The translations under genes were made by a program, and so were the position numbers. Shown here one piece after another: positions 32,185 to 40,976 of a stretch of 59,390 nucleotides of DNA. The notes under the pieces are model-generated. The model did not search any database and was not told the origin of the DNA. It worked only from the letters and a program-made list of their open reading frames with translations. This DNA comes from Actinomadura hibisca NBRC 15177. GTDB lineage: Bacteria > Actinomycetota > Actinomycetes > Streptosporangiales > Streptosporangiaceae. Where the stretch lies: the NCBI RefSeq assembly GCF_001552635.1, contig NZ_BCRO01000080.1, forward strand, positions 1 through 59,390, given 5' to 3'. Position 1 is the stretch's first letter; each line of letters opens with the position of its first letter.

Positions 32185-33702
32185 GTGAACCTGTTCCGGA
32201 CCAAGTCGGTCGAGCAGTCGATCCGTGACACCGAGGAACCCGAGCACCGGCTGCGGCGCGACCTGTCGGCGCTCGACCTGGTGGTGTTCGGTGTCGGCGT
32301 GATCATCGGGACGGGCATCTTCGTGCTCACCGGGCAGGTCGCCAAGGACAAGGCCGGACCGGCGGTGGCGATCTCGTTCGTGCTGGCCGCCGTCGTGTGC
32401 GGCCTGGCGGCGCTGTGCTACGCCGAGTTCTCCTCCACCGTCCCGGTGGCGGGCTCGGCCTACACCTTCTCCTACGCCACCCTCGGCGAGTTCCCCGCGT
32501 GGATCATCGGCTGGGACCTGATCCTGGAACTGGCGCTGGGCGCGGCGGTGGTGTCGGTCGGCTGGTCGGGCTACTTCGCGTCGCTGCTGGACAGCGCGGG
32601 GCTGAAACTGCCCGCCGCGATAGCCAACCCGCCCGGCGAGGACGGCGGGACGGTGAACGTCCCGGCCATCCTGCTGGTGCTGGCCGTCACCGCGCTGCTG
32701 GTGGTCGGCATCAAGATCTCCTCGCGGGTCAACGCGGTGGTCGTCACCATCAAGGTCGCGGTGGTGCTGCTGGTCATCGTGGCCGGGCTGTTCTTCGTCA
32801 AGGGCGCGAACTACACCCCGTTCATCCCCGAGCCCGAGCCCAACCCGTCGGTGGAGGGCGCGGCGGCCCCGCTGATGCAGGTGCTGTTCGGCATCACGCC
32901 GGTCAGCTACGGCTGGCTCGGCATCTTCGCCGCCGTCGCCATCGTCTTCTTCGCCTACATCGGCTTCGACATCGTCGCGACCGCCGCCGAAGAGGCCCGC
33001 CGCCCGCAGCGCGACCTGCCCATCGGCCTGATCGGCTCGCTGGTCATCACCGCGATCCTGTACGCGGCGGTGTCACTGGTCGTGGTCGGGATGCAGAACT
33101 ACACCCAGCTCAGCGAGGCGGCCCCGCTGGCCGACGCGTTCAAGGCGGTCGGCCATCCGGCGTTCGCGACGATCATCAGCATCGGCGCGGTCGCGGGCCT
33201 CACCACCGTCGTGCTGATCCTGCTGCTGGGCCAGAGCCGGGTGTTCTTCGCGATGAGCCGCGACGGGCTGCTGCCCGGGTGGTTGTCGGCGGTGCACCCG
33301 CGCTTCGGCACCCCCTACCGCAGCACGATCCTGATGGGCACGATCGTGGCGGTGCTGGCCGGGTTCATCCCGCTGGCCAAGCTCGCCGAGCTGGTCAACA
33401 TCGGGACGCTGTTCGCGTTCCTGGTGGTGTCGATCGGCGTGCTGGTGCTGCGCCGCACCCGCCCCGACCTGCCGCGCGCCTTCCGCACCCCGCTGGTGCC
33501 GGTGGTGCCGGTCCTGTCGGTGCTGGCCTGCCTGTTCGTGATGCTGAACCTGCCGGTGGAGACCTGGTACCGGTTCCTGGCCTGGATGGTGATCGGCGCG
33601 GTGATCTACTTCCTCTACGGCACCCGGCACAGCCGTCTGGGCGCCCGCCAGGCGCTGTCCGGCGCCGCCGGAGGCGAAGGCCCGCGCGCGCCGAAGGGCT
33701 GA
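32185..33702 (+). CDS. APC-superfamily cationic amino acid permease
   Basis: A 505-residue secondary transporter of the APC family, nearest in look to CAT-type amino acid permeases. The N-terminal signature DLVVFGVGVIIGTGIFVLTG is diagnostic (GxGIGxGIF), followed by AGPAVAISFVLAAVVCGLAALCYAEFSS and VPVAGSAYTFSYATLGEFPAWIIGWDLILE. About twelve to fourteen membrane segments can be counted. The cytoplasmic loop FAYIGFDIVATAAEEARRPQRDLP is also typical. GTG at 32185 has GAGGAG 8 bases upstream. Transcribed independently after the fadAB terminator. Substrate is likely a basic or broad amino acid, by family only. Confidence 0.93.
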   Translation: MNLFRTKSVEQSIRDTEEPEHRLRRDLSALDLVVFGVGVIIGTGIFVLTGQVAKDKAGPAVAISFVLAAVVCGLAALCYAEFSSTVPVAGSAYTFSYATLGEFPAWIIGWDLILELALGAAVVSVGWSGYFASLLDSAGLKLPAAIANPPGEDGGTVNVPAILLVLAVTALLVVGIKISSRVNAVVVTIKVAVVLLVIVAGLFFVKGANYTPFIPEPEPNPSVEGAAAPLMQVLFGITPVSYGWLGIFAAVAIVFFAYIGFDIVATAAEEARRPQRDLPIGLIGSLVITAILYAAVSLVVVGMQNYTQLSEAAPLADAFKAVGHPAFATIISIGAVAGLTTVVLILLLGQSRVFFAMSRDGLLPGWLSAVHPRFGTPYRSTILMGTIVAVLAGFIPLAKLAELVNIGTLFAFLVVSIGVLVLRRTRPDLPRAFRTPLVPVVPVLSVLACLFVMLNLPVETWYRFLAWMVIGAVIYFLYGTRHSRLGARQALSGAAGGEGPRAPKG

Positions 33703-33757
33703 GCGCCGGCCATGCCCGGTGACGCCGGTCACAGTGTCCTTTTCGTGGTTCGGTGTG

Positions 33758-33763
33758 CACAAT
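33758..33763 (+). promoter_or_regulatory. Candidate -10 (CACAAT) for leaderless fprA
   Basis: CACAAT ends 7 bases before the ATG at 33771, the same geometry as at 25592. The hexamer is a poor consensus match, so confidence is modest. Confidence 0.3.
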
Positions 33764-33770
33764 GGCGCGC

Positions 33771-35129
33771 ATGACAGCCCCTGTGCGCGTCGCGGTCGTC
33801 GGCTCGGGCCCCGCGGGCCTGTACGCCGCCGAGGCCCTGGTCAAGCAGGCCGGCGGAGAGGTCCGGGCGGACGTCTTCGACCGGCTGCCCACCCCCTACG
33901 GACTGGTGCGGTACGGGGTGGCCCCCGACCACCCCTCCATCAAATCCATCGCCCGCTACCTGCAGAAGGTGCTGGAGCACCCCGCCGTCCGCTTCTTCGG
34001 GGGCGTCGAACTGGGCCGGGACCTCACCCGCGAACAGCTGCTGGACTGCTACGACGCGGTGATCTACTCCACCGGCGCGATGGTGGACCGGCAGCTGGGC
34101 GTGCCCGGCGAGGACCTGCCCGGCAGCGTCGCGGCCACCGACTTCGTCAACTGGTACTGCGGGCACCCCGACGCCGCCGACCACACGTTCGACCTGTCGG
34201 CCGAGGAGGTCGCGGTCATCGGCGTCGGCAACGTCGCGGTGGACGTGGTGCGCGTCCTCGCCAAGACGCCCGAGGACCTGCGCCACACCGACGTGCCCGA
34301 GCACGTCCTGGAGGCGCTCGGCCGCAGCCGCGTGCGGCGCATCCACATGGTCGGGCGGCGCGGGCCCGCGCAGGCCAAGTTCACGACCAAGGAGCTGCGC
34401 GAGCTGGGCGCGCTCGACAACGCGAGCGTCCACGTGCGGCCCGGCGACATGGAGCTGGACCCCGCCAGCGCCGCGCTCGCCGAGAGCGACCGGCACGTGC
34501 GCGGCAACGTCAAGGTGATGGCGGACTGGACGGCCGGGGAGGTCGCGGGCAAGCCGCGCCGCATCGACGTGCGGTTCTGGCGCGCGCCCGTGGAGATCCT
34601 CGGCACCGACCGCGTCGAGGGCCTGAAGCTGGAGCACACCCGCCTGGACGAGACCGGCCGCGTCACCGGCACCGGCGAGTACGAGACGTTGCCGGTGGGC
34701 CTGGTGCTGCGTTCGGTGGGCTACCAGAGCGTGCCGCTGGCGGGCGTGCCGTTCGACGAGCGCGCGCACGTGGTGCCCAACGACGGCGGCCGCGTCCTGG
34801 GCCCCGACGGGACGCCCCTGCCCCGCGAGTACGTGGCGGGCTGGATCAAGCGCGGCCCGACCGGGGTGGTCGGCACCAACAAGTCCGACGCCGCCGAGAC
34901 CGTCCGGAACCTGCTGGCCGATCTGGCGGCGCGGCCACCCGGCGTCGGACGGCCCGAGCACACGGTGGAGGAGGTGCTGGAGGCGGGCTGCCTGCCGGTG
35001 GTGACCTACGCCGACTGGCTCAACCTGGACGCCGCCGAGATCGCGCTGGCCCGCTCCCTGAGCCGGGGCGAACGCGTGAAGCTCGCCCGCTGGGACGCGA
35101 TGCGCCAGGCGTGCCGTCCGGAGCGCTAG
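33771..35129 (+). CDS. fprA: FprA-type NADPH-ferredoxin reductase
   Basis: Flavoprotein moving electrons between NADPH and ferredoxin, of the adrenodoxin-reductase class. The FAD motif VAVVGSGPAGLYAAEALVKQ opens the protein. Then come the class-specific DRLPTPYGLVRYGVAPDHPSIK, the NADPH motif VAVIGVGNVAVDVVRVL, RRGPAQAKFTTKELREL, and the closing VAGWIKRGPTGVVGTNKSDA. The product is 452 residues from the ATG at 33771; upstream starts at 33753 and 33762 add nothing conserved. Ferredoxin reductases can feed cytochromes P450, but the P450 here is 18 kb away, so a link is only possible. Confidence 0.95.
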   Translation: MTAPVRVAVVGSGPAGLYAAEALVKQAGGEVRADVFDRLPTPYGLVRYGVAPDHPSIKSIARYLQKVLEHPAVRFFGGVELGRDLTREQLLDCYDAVIYSTGAMVDRQLGVPGEDLPGSVAATDFVNWYCGHPDAADHTFDLSAEEVAVIGVGNVAVDVVRVLAKTPEDLRHTDVPEHVLEALGRSRVRRIHMVGRRGPAQAKFTTKELRELGALDNASVHVRPGDMELDPASAALAESDRHVRGNVKVMADWTAGEVAGKPRRIDVRFWRAPVEILGTDRVEGLKLEHTRLDETGRVTGTGEYETLPVGLVLRSVGYQSVPLAGVPFDERAHVVPNDGGRVLGPDGTPLPREYVAGWIKRGPTGVVGTNKSDAAETVRNLLADLAARPPGVGRPEHTVEEVLEAGCLPVVTYADWLNLDAAEIALARSLSRGERVKLARWDAMRQACRPER

Positions 35130-35279
35130 CCCCGCCCGGACCGGTACAGACCGACGAAAGGTCGGCGTTTCGCCGCGTCGCCTTCCGAATCGCCTGACCT
35201 TCCGGGCCTATCCCGGCAAACGGCCGGCGCGTCCCGGGCCACCGCGCCGGAACCTGTGACGCGAGCGTGACCGGAGCGC

Positions 35280-35285
35280 TACGGT
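35280..35285 (+). promoter_or_regulatory. Candidate -10 (TACGGT) for leaderless 35292 gene
   Basis: TACGGT fits TANNNT and ends 6 bases before the GTG at 35292; no ribosome site lies between. Confidence 0.4.
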
Positions 35286-35291
35286 GCGTAC

Positions 35292-35657
35292 GTGACCGGT
35301 GGTCCAGAGCTGTACGGCTTCCCCCCGCCCGGGATGCTGCCCGACCTGAGGTGGCTCGGCCCGGACTACGTCTCCGTACTCGTCTACGACCTGACGCAGG
35401 GACTGCTGCGCCAGGACACGGGCACGCACGTCATGGGCGTGCGCTGCGAGGGCGAGCCGGAGTTGCAGGCGACGGTCGACCCGGCCGGGGTGATCCGCGC
35501 GCACGACGCGTGCTTCCCGCTCCAGGCGTTCGTCAAGGACGGCGCCGGGCGGCACTGGCGGCTGCGCGGGCGCTGGACCTACTCGGGCCGCGACCTCGGC
35601 ACCCCGGCGGCCTCGATCACCCACTTCTGGCAACTGCTGTCGGCCGAGGACGTGTGA
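35292..35657 (+). CDS. Hypothetical protein (121 aa)
   Basis: Soluble 121-residue protein that I do not recognise. It opens MTGGPELYGFPPPGMLPDLRW and contains YVSVLVYDLTQGLLRQDTG, VDPAGVIRAHDACFPLQAFVKD and HWRLRGRWTYSGRDLGTPA. The mix of strands and short turns suggests a small beta-rich fold. It has normal codon bias for this genome. It lies between fprA and the convergent dxs gene, separated from dxs by a hairpin terminator, and appears to start leaderless at GTG 35292. Confidence 0.65.
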   Translation: MTGGPELYGFPPPGMLPDLRWLGPDYVSVLVYDLTQGLLRQDTGTHVMGVRCEGEPELQATVDPAGVIRAHDACFPLQAFVKDGAGRHWRLRGRWTYSGRDLGTPAASITHFWQLLSAEDV

Positions 35658-35680
35658 CGGCCCCGGGACGGGCCCCCGCC

Positions 35681-35710
35681 GTGGGGCCGGACCGCGCGGC
35701 CCGGCCCCAC
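35681..35710. terminator. Hairpin between convergent 35292 gene and dxs
   Basis: GTGGGGCCGG (35681-35690) pairs with CCGGCCCCAC (35701-35710); the 10-base loop contains a further CCGCGCGG. Serves both directions. Confidence 0.75.
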
Positions 35711-35722
35711 GACCGGCGCGGG

Positions 35723-37633
35723 TCAGTCGACCGGCTGGCGTTCGGCGGCCGGGGCGGAGGTGCGGGCGGCCGCGGCGGTGATGTCGCGGGCCAGGTCCTG
35801 CGGGGTGAGCCCGAGGTCGGCCAGGATCTGGGCGCGCGAGGCGTGGTCGAGGAACTCCTGCTCGATGCCGTAGGTGCGCACCGGGACGTCCACGGCGTGG
35901 TCGCGCAGCAGCCGGGCGACCGCGTCGCCGACCGCGCCGGTGCGGCCGTTGTCCTCGGCGACCGCGACCAGGCTGTGCTGCTTGGCCAGCTCGACCAGGG
36001 CCGGGTCCAGCGGCTTGACCCAGCGCGGGTCCACCACGGTGACGCCGATGCCCTGGGCGGCGACCAGCTCGGCGGCCTGGATCGCGACGGTGGCCATCGA
36101 CCCGGCGGCCACCAGCAGCACCCGGACGCCGTTGGAGCCGTCGTGGCGGGCCAGCACGTCCATGCCCCCGGCCTTGCCGATCGCCTCGACGTCGGCGATG
36201 GCCGGGCCCTTGGGGTAGCGGACGGCGGTGGGGCCGTCGGTGACGGCCACGCACTCGCGCAGCAGCTCGCGCAGCCGGGCCCCGTCGCGCGGCACCGCCA
36301 GGCGCAGGCCCGGGATCAGGCTGAGGATCGACAGGTCCCACATGCCGTTGTGGCTGGCGCCGTCGTCGCCGGTGACCCCGGCGCGGTCCAGGGCGAAGGT
36401 GACGGGCAGCCTGTGCAGCGCCACGTCCATCAGCACCTGGTCGAAGGCGCGGTTGAGGAAGGTGGCGTACAGCGCCACCACCGGGTGCAGGCCGCCCAGC
36501 GCGAGGCCCGCCGCGGAGGTGGCGGCGTGCTGCTCGGCGATGCCCACGTCGTAGATGCGCTCGGGGTAGGCCTCGGCGAACGGCGCGAGCCCGACCGGGT
36601 GCAACATCGCGGCGGTGATGGCGACCACGTCGGGGCGCTCGGCGCCGATCGCGACCATCTCCTGGCCGAACACCGACGTCCAGCTCGGGCCGCCGGACTT
36701 GGGCAGGGACTTGCCGGTGACGGGGTCGAACGCGCCCGCGCCGTGCATGCAGTCCTCGGTGTCGTTCTCGGCGGGCGCGTAGCCCTGGCCCTTGCGGGTG
36801 ATCGCGTGCACGATCACCGGCTTGCCGAAGCCGCGGGCGCGGCGCAGCGCGTGCTCGACGGCCTCGGTGTCGTGGCCGTCGATGGGCCCGACGTACTTCA
36901 TGCCGAGGTCCTCGAACATCGCCTGCGGCTGGAGGACGTCCTTCAGGCCCTTCTTGATGCCGTGCAGCGCCTCGTAGGCGAGGTTGCCGACGACCGGCGT
37001 GCGCGGCACCGTCTTCTTGATCAGGTCGAGGGCGTGCTCGTAGCCCTGGGTGACGCGCAGGTCGGCGAGGTGGCTGGCCAGCCCGCCGATGGTGGGCGAG
37101 TAGGAGCGGCCGTTGTCGTTGACGACGATGATGACCGGGCGGTCCTGGCCGCCGGCGATGTTGTTCAGCGCCTCCCAGCACATGCCGCCGGTGAGCGCGC
37201 CGTCGCCGACCACCGCGACGACCGAGCGGTCGTCCTCGCCGCGCACCTGGAACGCCTTGGCGAGGCCGTCGGCGTAGGACAGGGCGGTGGAGGCGTGCGA
37301 GTTCTCGATGACGTCGTGCTCGGACTCGGCCTGGCTCGGGTAGCCCGACAGGCCGCCGCGCCGCCGCAGCTCGCCGAAGTCCTGCCGGCCGGTGAGCACC
37401 TTATGCACGTACGCCTGGTGGCCGGTGTCGAAGAGGATCTTGTCGTGCGGCGAGTCGAAGACCCGGTGCAGGGCGAGGGTCAGCTCCACCGCGCCCAGGT
37501 TCGGCCCGAGGTGGCCGCCGGTCCTGGCGACCGCCGCCACCAGGAACTCGCGGATCTCGGCCGCCAGACGGGGCAGCTGCGTGGCGTCCAGTCGCTTGAG
37601 GTCCTCCGGACCCTTGATCGACTCAAGCAGGGT
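35723..37633 (-). CDS. dxs: 1-deoxy-D-xylulose-5-phosphate synthase
   Basis: Entry enzyme of the MEP isoprenoid pathway: condenses pyruvate and glyceraldehyde 3-phosphate. The 636-residue thiamine-diphosphate enzyme shows GGHLGPNLGAVELTLALH, DTGHQAYVHKVLTGR, the ThDP/Mg motif VGDGALTGGMCWEALN ... VVNDNGRSYSP, the transketolase-type YDVGIAEQHA with catalytic Glu, and DRAGVTGDDGASHNG. I prefer GTG 37633, which has GGAGGAG 9 bases before it, over ATG 37654, which lacks a spaced site. Divergent from idi, so two isoprenoid genes share one upstream region. Confidence 0.97.
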   Translation of the reverse strand, partial: TLLESIKGPEDLKRLDATQLPRLAAEIREFLVAAVARTGGHLGPNLGAVELTLALHRVFDSPHDKILFDTGHQAYVHKVLTGRQDFGELRRRGGLSGYPSQAESEHDVIENSHASTALSYADGLAKAFQVRGEDDRSVVAVVGDGALTGGMCWEALNNIAGGQDRPVIIVVNDNGRSYSPTIGGLASHLADLRVTQGYEHALDLIKKTVPRTPVVGNLAYEALHGIKKGLKDVLQPQAMFEDLGMKYVGPIDGHDTEAVEHALRRARGFGKPVIVHAITRKGQGYAPAENDTEDCMHGAGAFDPVTGKSLPKSGGPSWTSVFGQEMVAIGAERPDVVAITAAMLHPVGLAPFAEAYPERIYDVGIAEQHAATSAAGLALGGLHPVVALYATFLNRAFDQVLMDVALHRLPVTFALDRAGVTGDDGASHNGMWDLSILSLIPGLRLAVPRDGARLRELLRECVAVTDGPTAVRYPKGPAIADVEAIGKAGGMDVLARHDGSNGVRVLLVAAGSMATVAIQAAELVAAQGIGVTVVDPRWVKPLDPALVELAKQHSLVAVAEDNGRTGAVGDAVARLLRDHAVDVPVRTYGIEQEFLDHASRAQILADLGLTPQDLARDITAAAARTSAPAAERQPVD

Positions 37634-37853
37634 CACGCGCTTCAACTCCTCCATCGGGGGACACCTCGCCCCCGCTCGTCGGGCCGTTCCGAGTTTAGTC
37701 CCGGTTTGCCAGCGGCGTGCCGGACGCCGCAGGCTGCCACCCGACCGGCACAGTTACCCTGCGGAACCGGCACAGTCCCGGCACCTCACCAGCACCCCGC
37801 CGACCCACCACCGGCATCCCACCCGCGGAACGCGACCCAAGGACAGGAGGCGC

Positions 37854-38429
37854 ATGAGCGTCGAGGAGATCGTGCTGCTCAACGCGGCGGACGAGGCGAT
37901 CGGGACGGCCCCCAAAATCGACAGCCACCACCGCGACACCCCCTACCACCTGGCGTTCTCGTGCTACGTGGTCGATCCGGCGGGCCGGGTGCTCATCACC
38001 CGGCGGGCACTGGGCAAGCGCACCTTCCCCGGGGTGTGGACGGGCAGCTGCTGCGGCCACCCCGGGCCCGGCGAGGGGCTGCGCGACGCGATCGCGCGGC
38101 GGCTCCGCGACGAGCTGGGGGTGACTGTGGACACATTCACGCCGGTACTGCCCGGTTTCCGGTACCGCGCCACGGCCGAGGACGGGGTGGTGGAGTACGA
38201 GCGCTGCCCGGTGGTGCGCGCCACGACCGCCGATCCCGGGGTGCGGCTCAACCCGGAAGAGGTGGAGGACGCGGAGTGGTGGACGTGGGAGGAGTGCCTG
38301 GCGCTCGTCGAGCGTCCCGAGTCCTCCCCCTGGTACCGGTTGCAGATGGCGGAGCTGGCCCCGCTGGGCCATCCGCGCGACTGGCCCGACGCGGGCACGG
38401 ACGCGCTGCCGCCCGCCCTGGCTTGGTAG
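37854..38429 (+). CDS. idi: Isopentenyl-diphosphate delta-isomerase, type 1
   Basis: Interconverts IPP and DMAPP, the C5 units of isoprenoids. The 191-residue Nudix-fold protein has YHLAFSCYVVDPAGRVLITRRALGKRTFPGVWTGSCCGHP, with the active-site cysteine in SCCGHP, the Nudix-type segment and the catalytic glutamate in VVEYERCPV; the closing SSPWYRLQ is typical. ATG at 37854 follows CAGGAGG. As bacteria with dxs do not strictly need Idi, it probably balances C5 flux for menaquinone, carotenoid or terpenoid synthesis. Confidence 0.96.
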   Translation: MSVEEIVLLNAADEAIGTAPKIDSHHRDTPYHLAFSCYVVDPAGRVLITRRALGKRTFPGVWTGSCCGHPGPGEGLRDAIARRLRDELGVTVDTFTPVLPGFRYRATAEDGVVEYERCPVVRATTADPGVRLNPEEVEDAEWWTWEECLALVERPESSPWYRLQMAELAPLGHPRDWPDAGTDALPPALAW

Positions 38430-38478
38430 CGCTGGCTCGTTAGCCCTGTCTTGGTAGCGCCGCTCCGGTAGCGCTGTC
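38420..38478 (+). repeat. Post-stop repeats after idi
   Basis: The idi end CTTGGTAGCGCTGG (stop TAG inside) recurs as CTTGGTAGCGCCGC at about 38450 and TCCGGTAGCGCTGT at about 38464, with a weaker TCGTTAGCCCTGT between. Each copy keeps the TAG trinucleotide. Confidence 0.7.
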
Positions 38479-38661
38479 CTGGTGGGCGGTCCGGTTCGTG
38501 GGGCATTACGGGGTTCCACGAGCCGGACGGCCGCACCGCACGCCGTACGCGCGCCGTCCCCGGGCGCGGATAACCGGGTGATCTCATTTTCGTTCGGACC
38601 GGTTGACCGCGCCGCCGTCCAAGCAGACGCTTGTTTCTTCGGGGTACCGAAGGGACGGGCG

Positions 38662-40014
38662 ATGCGAGGACGTGCGGCCAACCGGAGGACGGCTTCGAGA
38701 GCGGGACGGGCGGGAGGGTCCAGGACGTGGCGGGCCGCCGCCGCGCTGGCCCTCGGCGGGGCGCTGGCCCTGTCGGCGTGCGGCGGTGGCGACGACGACG
38801 GCGGCAAGGGCGGCGGGGACGCCTCCAAGGTGGAGGTCTTCTCCTGGTGGACGGGCCCGGGTGAGGCCGACGGCCTGAACGCCATGATCGAGGAGTTCAA
38901 GAAGAAGAACCCGAACACCCAGTTCGTCAACGCGGCGATCGCCGGCGGTTCGGGCACCCAGGCGCAGGCGGTGCTGGCGAGCCGCCTCCAGAACCGCAAG
39001 CCGCCGGACTCCTTCCAGGGCCACGCGGGCGCCGAGCTGCTCGACTACATCAAGGCCGGGCAGATCGAGCCGCTGGACTCCTTCTACGACAGCAACAACC
39101 TGCGCGCGGCCTATCCCGAGCAGCTCCTCCAGCAGATCAGCTACCAGGGCAAGATCTACTCGGTGCCGGTGAACATCCACCGCTCCAACATGCTCTGGTA
39201 CAACCCGGGCATCCTGAAGGACGCCGGGATCGCGGGGCCGCCCAAGACCGTCGCCGAGTTCGCCACGGCGCTCAAGACCGTCAAGGACAAGACCGGCAAG
39301 GTGCCGCTGTCGCTGGGCGCGCAGTGGACGGCCGACCACCTGCTGGAGAACGTGCTGCTCGGCTCCATGGGCGCCGACGCCTACAACGCGTTGTGGAAGC
39401 CGGGCGCGGACTGGAGCTCGCCGCAGGTCACCACGGCGCTGGGCCAGTTCGCCGAGATCATGAAGTACACCACCGCCGAGGCCGCCTCCACCGACTGGCA
39501 GGGCGCGGCCAAGGCCGTCGCCGACGGCAAGGCCGCCTTCAACATCATGGGCGACTGGGCCTACGGCTACTTCACCGGCGGCGCGCCCAACGGCCTGGGC
39601 AAGAAGCTGGACACCGACTTCAAGTACGCCGCCGCCCCCGGCACCGAGGGCACCTATATGTGGTTGTCGGACAGCTTCACCCTGCCCAAGGGCGCGCCGC
39701 ACCGGGGCGGGGCGCTGGCGTGGCTGAAGGTGGCGGCCAGCAAGGAGGGCCAGGACCTGTTCAACCCCAAGAAGGGATCGGTGCCCGCCCGCAAGGACGC
39801 CGACAAGTCCCTCTACAAGGGGTACCTGGAGTACGCGTTCAACGAGTGGAACAAGCCCGACGTGAAGCTGGCGGGCTCGTTCTGGCACGGCGTGAACGCC
39901 AGCAAGAAGTGGCACACCGACATCGACACCGCCGTCGGCCTCTTCCTCCAGAGCAAGGACGCCGCCAAGCTCCAGGAGGCGCTGGTGGCGGCGGCGAAGA
40001 ACAACGCGCAGTGA
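38662..40014 (+). CDS. Sugar ABC transporter, substrate-binding lipoprotein
   Basis: A 450-residue family-1 extracellular binding protein. The twin-basic N-region leads to a lipoprotein signal ending LALSAC near residue 40, so it is anchored to the outer face of the membrane. The mature protein shows VEVFSWWTGPGEADGLNAMIEEFKKKNP, typical of glucose/mannose-type binding proteins, then YSVPVNIHRSNMLWYNP and GDWAYGYF with ligand-facing aromatics. ATG at 38662 has AAGGGA upstream. Its stop overlaps the start of the first permease gene, so the importer is one operon. Confidence 0.95.
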   Translation: MRGRAANRRTASRAGRAGGSRTWRAAAALALGGALALSACGGGDDDGGKGGGDASKVEVFSWWTGPGEADGLNAMIEEFKKKNPNTQFVNAAIAGGSGTQAQAVLASRLQNRKPPDSFQGHAGAELLDYIKAGQIEPLDSFYDSNNLRAAYPEQLLQQISYQGKIYSVPVNIHRSNMLWYNPGILKDAGIAGPPKTVAEFATALKTVKDKTGKVPLSLGAQWTADHLLENVLLGSMGADAYNALWKPGADWSSPQVTTALGQFAEIMKYTTAEAASTDWQGAAKAVADGKAAFNIMGDWAYGYFTGGAPNGLGKKLDTDFKYAAAPGTEGTYMWLSDSFTLPKGAPHRGGALAWLKVAASKEGQDLFNPKKGSVPARKDADKSLYKGYLEYAFNEWNKPDVKLAGSFWHGVNASKKWHTDIDTAVGLFLQSKDAAKLQEALVAAAKNNAQ

Positions 40015-40976
40015 CGGCGGCCCCGGGGCGGGCGCCCGTCGCCGAGCGGGAGCCCGTGCACGCGCCGCGGGCCGGGCGCCGGTGGCGTCCGGCCCGCGTC
40101 CGGCGCTGGTTGCCCGGCCTGCTGCTGGTGTCGCCGTCGATCGTGGCGATCGGCCTGTTCGTCTACGGGCTGATCTTCTGGAACACGCGGGTGGCGGTCA
40201 GCGGACGCCACGACGAGGTGTCGCCGTACAAGTTCGACAAGGGCAAGAACTTCGTCGATCTGTGGGACGACGCGAGCTGGCCCCCGGCCGTGCGGCACGC
40301 GCTGCTGTTCACGGCGGTGTTCGTGGGCGGCGCGCTGCTGCTGGGGGCGTTCCTGGCGTTCCTGATGGACAAGGGGATCAAGGGCGAGGCCGGGTTCCGC
40401 GTCATCTACCTGTTCCCGATGGCGATCTCGTTCATCGCCAGCGGGGTGGTGTGGCGGTGGCTGATGAACCCGGCCCCGCCCGAACGCGCCGTCGGCCTGA
40501 ACCAGCTGTTCGGCAAGCTCGGGCTGGACGCGCTGGCCAACAACTGGTGGCAACACCCGACGTGGGGCATGGCGGCGATGGCGCTGCCCGCCATCTGGCA
40601 GATGTCGGGGTACGTGATGGCGCTGTACCTGGCGGGCTTCCGGGGCGTGCCCGAGGAGCTGCGCGAGGCGGCCCGGGTGGACGGCGCCTCGGAGTGGAAG
40701 GTCTACCGGTACGTGGTGTTCCCCCAGCTCCGGCCGGTGACGTTGTCGGCGCTCATCATCCTGGGCCACATCTCGCTGAAGGTGTTCGACCTGATCATGG
40801 CGATCGCGGGCAAGCAGATCATCACCTACGTCCCGGCGATCGCCACCTACGTGGAGGTGTTCGACCGGCACGACCCGGCCAACGGCGCGACGATCGCGAC
40901 CTACCTGCTGGTGGCGGTCGCGGTGCTGGTGATCCCCTACCTGGTGTGGTCGGTGCGGGCGGAGCGCGGCCGGTGA
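40011..40976 (+). CDS. Sugar ABC transporter permease (MalF/UgpA-like)
   Basis: First integral membrane subunit of the importer, 321 residues with about six membrane helices (first near 37-58, LLLVSPSIVAIGLFVYGLIF). The ATPase-contact EAA loop is EELREAARVDGASEWKVYRYVVFPQLRP. A large external loop after the first helix (VSGRHDEVSPYKFDKGKNFVDLWDD) matches glucose-type permeases. The GTG at 40011 overlaps the binding-protein stop (GTGA). Confidence 0.94.
   Translation: MTAAPGRAPVAEREPVHAPRAGRRWRPARVRRWLPGLLLVSPSIVAIGLFVYGLIFWNTRVAVSGRHDEVSPYKFDKGKNFVDLWDDASWPPAVRHALLFTAVFVGGALLLGAFLAFLMDKGIKGEAGFRVIYLFPMAISFIASGVVWRWLMNPAPPERAVGLNQLFGKLGLDALANNWWQHPTWGMAAMALPAIWQMSGYVMALYLAGFRGVPEELREAARVDGASEWKVYRYVVFPQLRPVTLSALIILGHISLKVFDLIMAIAGKQIITYVPAIATYVEVFDRHDPANGATIATYLLVAVAVLVIPYLVWSVRAERGR

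Noticed and set aside
29796..32351. 851-codon antisense frame over fadB
   Set aside because: Shadow of a clear, family-matching gene; no start signal or motif.
35151..35165. CCGAC-N5-GTCGG hairpin after fprA as a terminator
   Set aside because: Only five base pairs and no T-tract; too weak to call.
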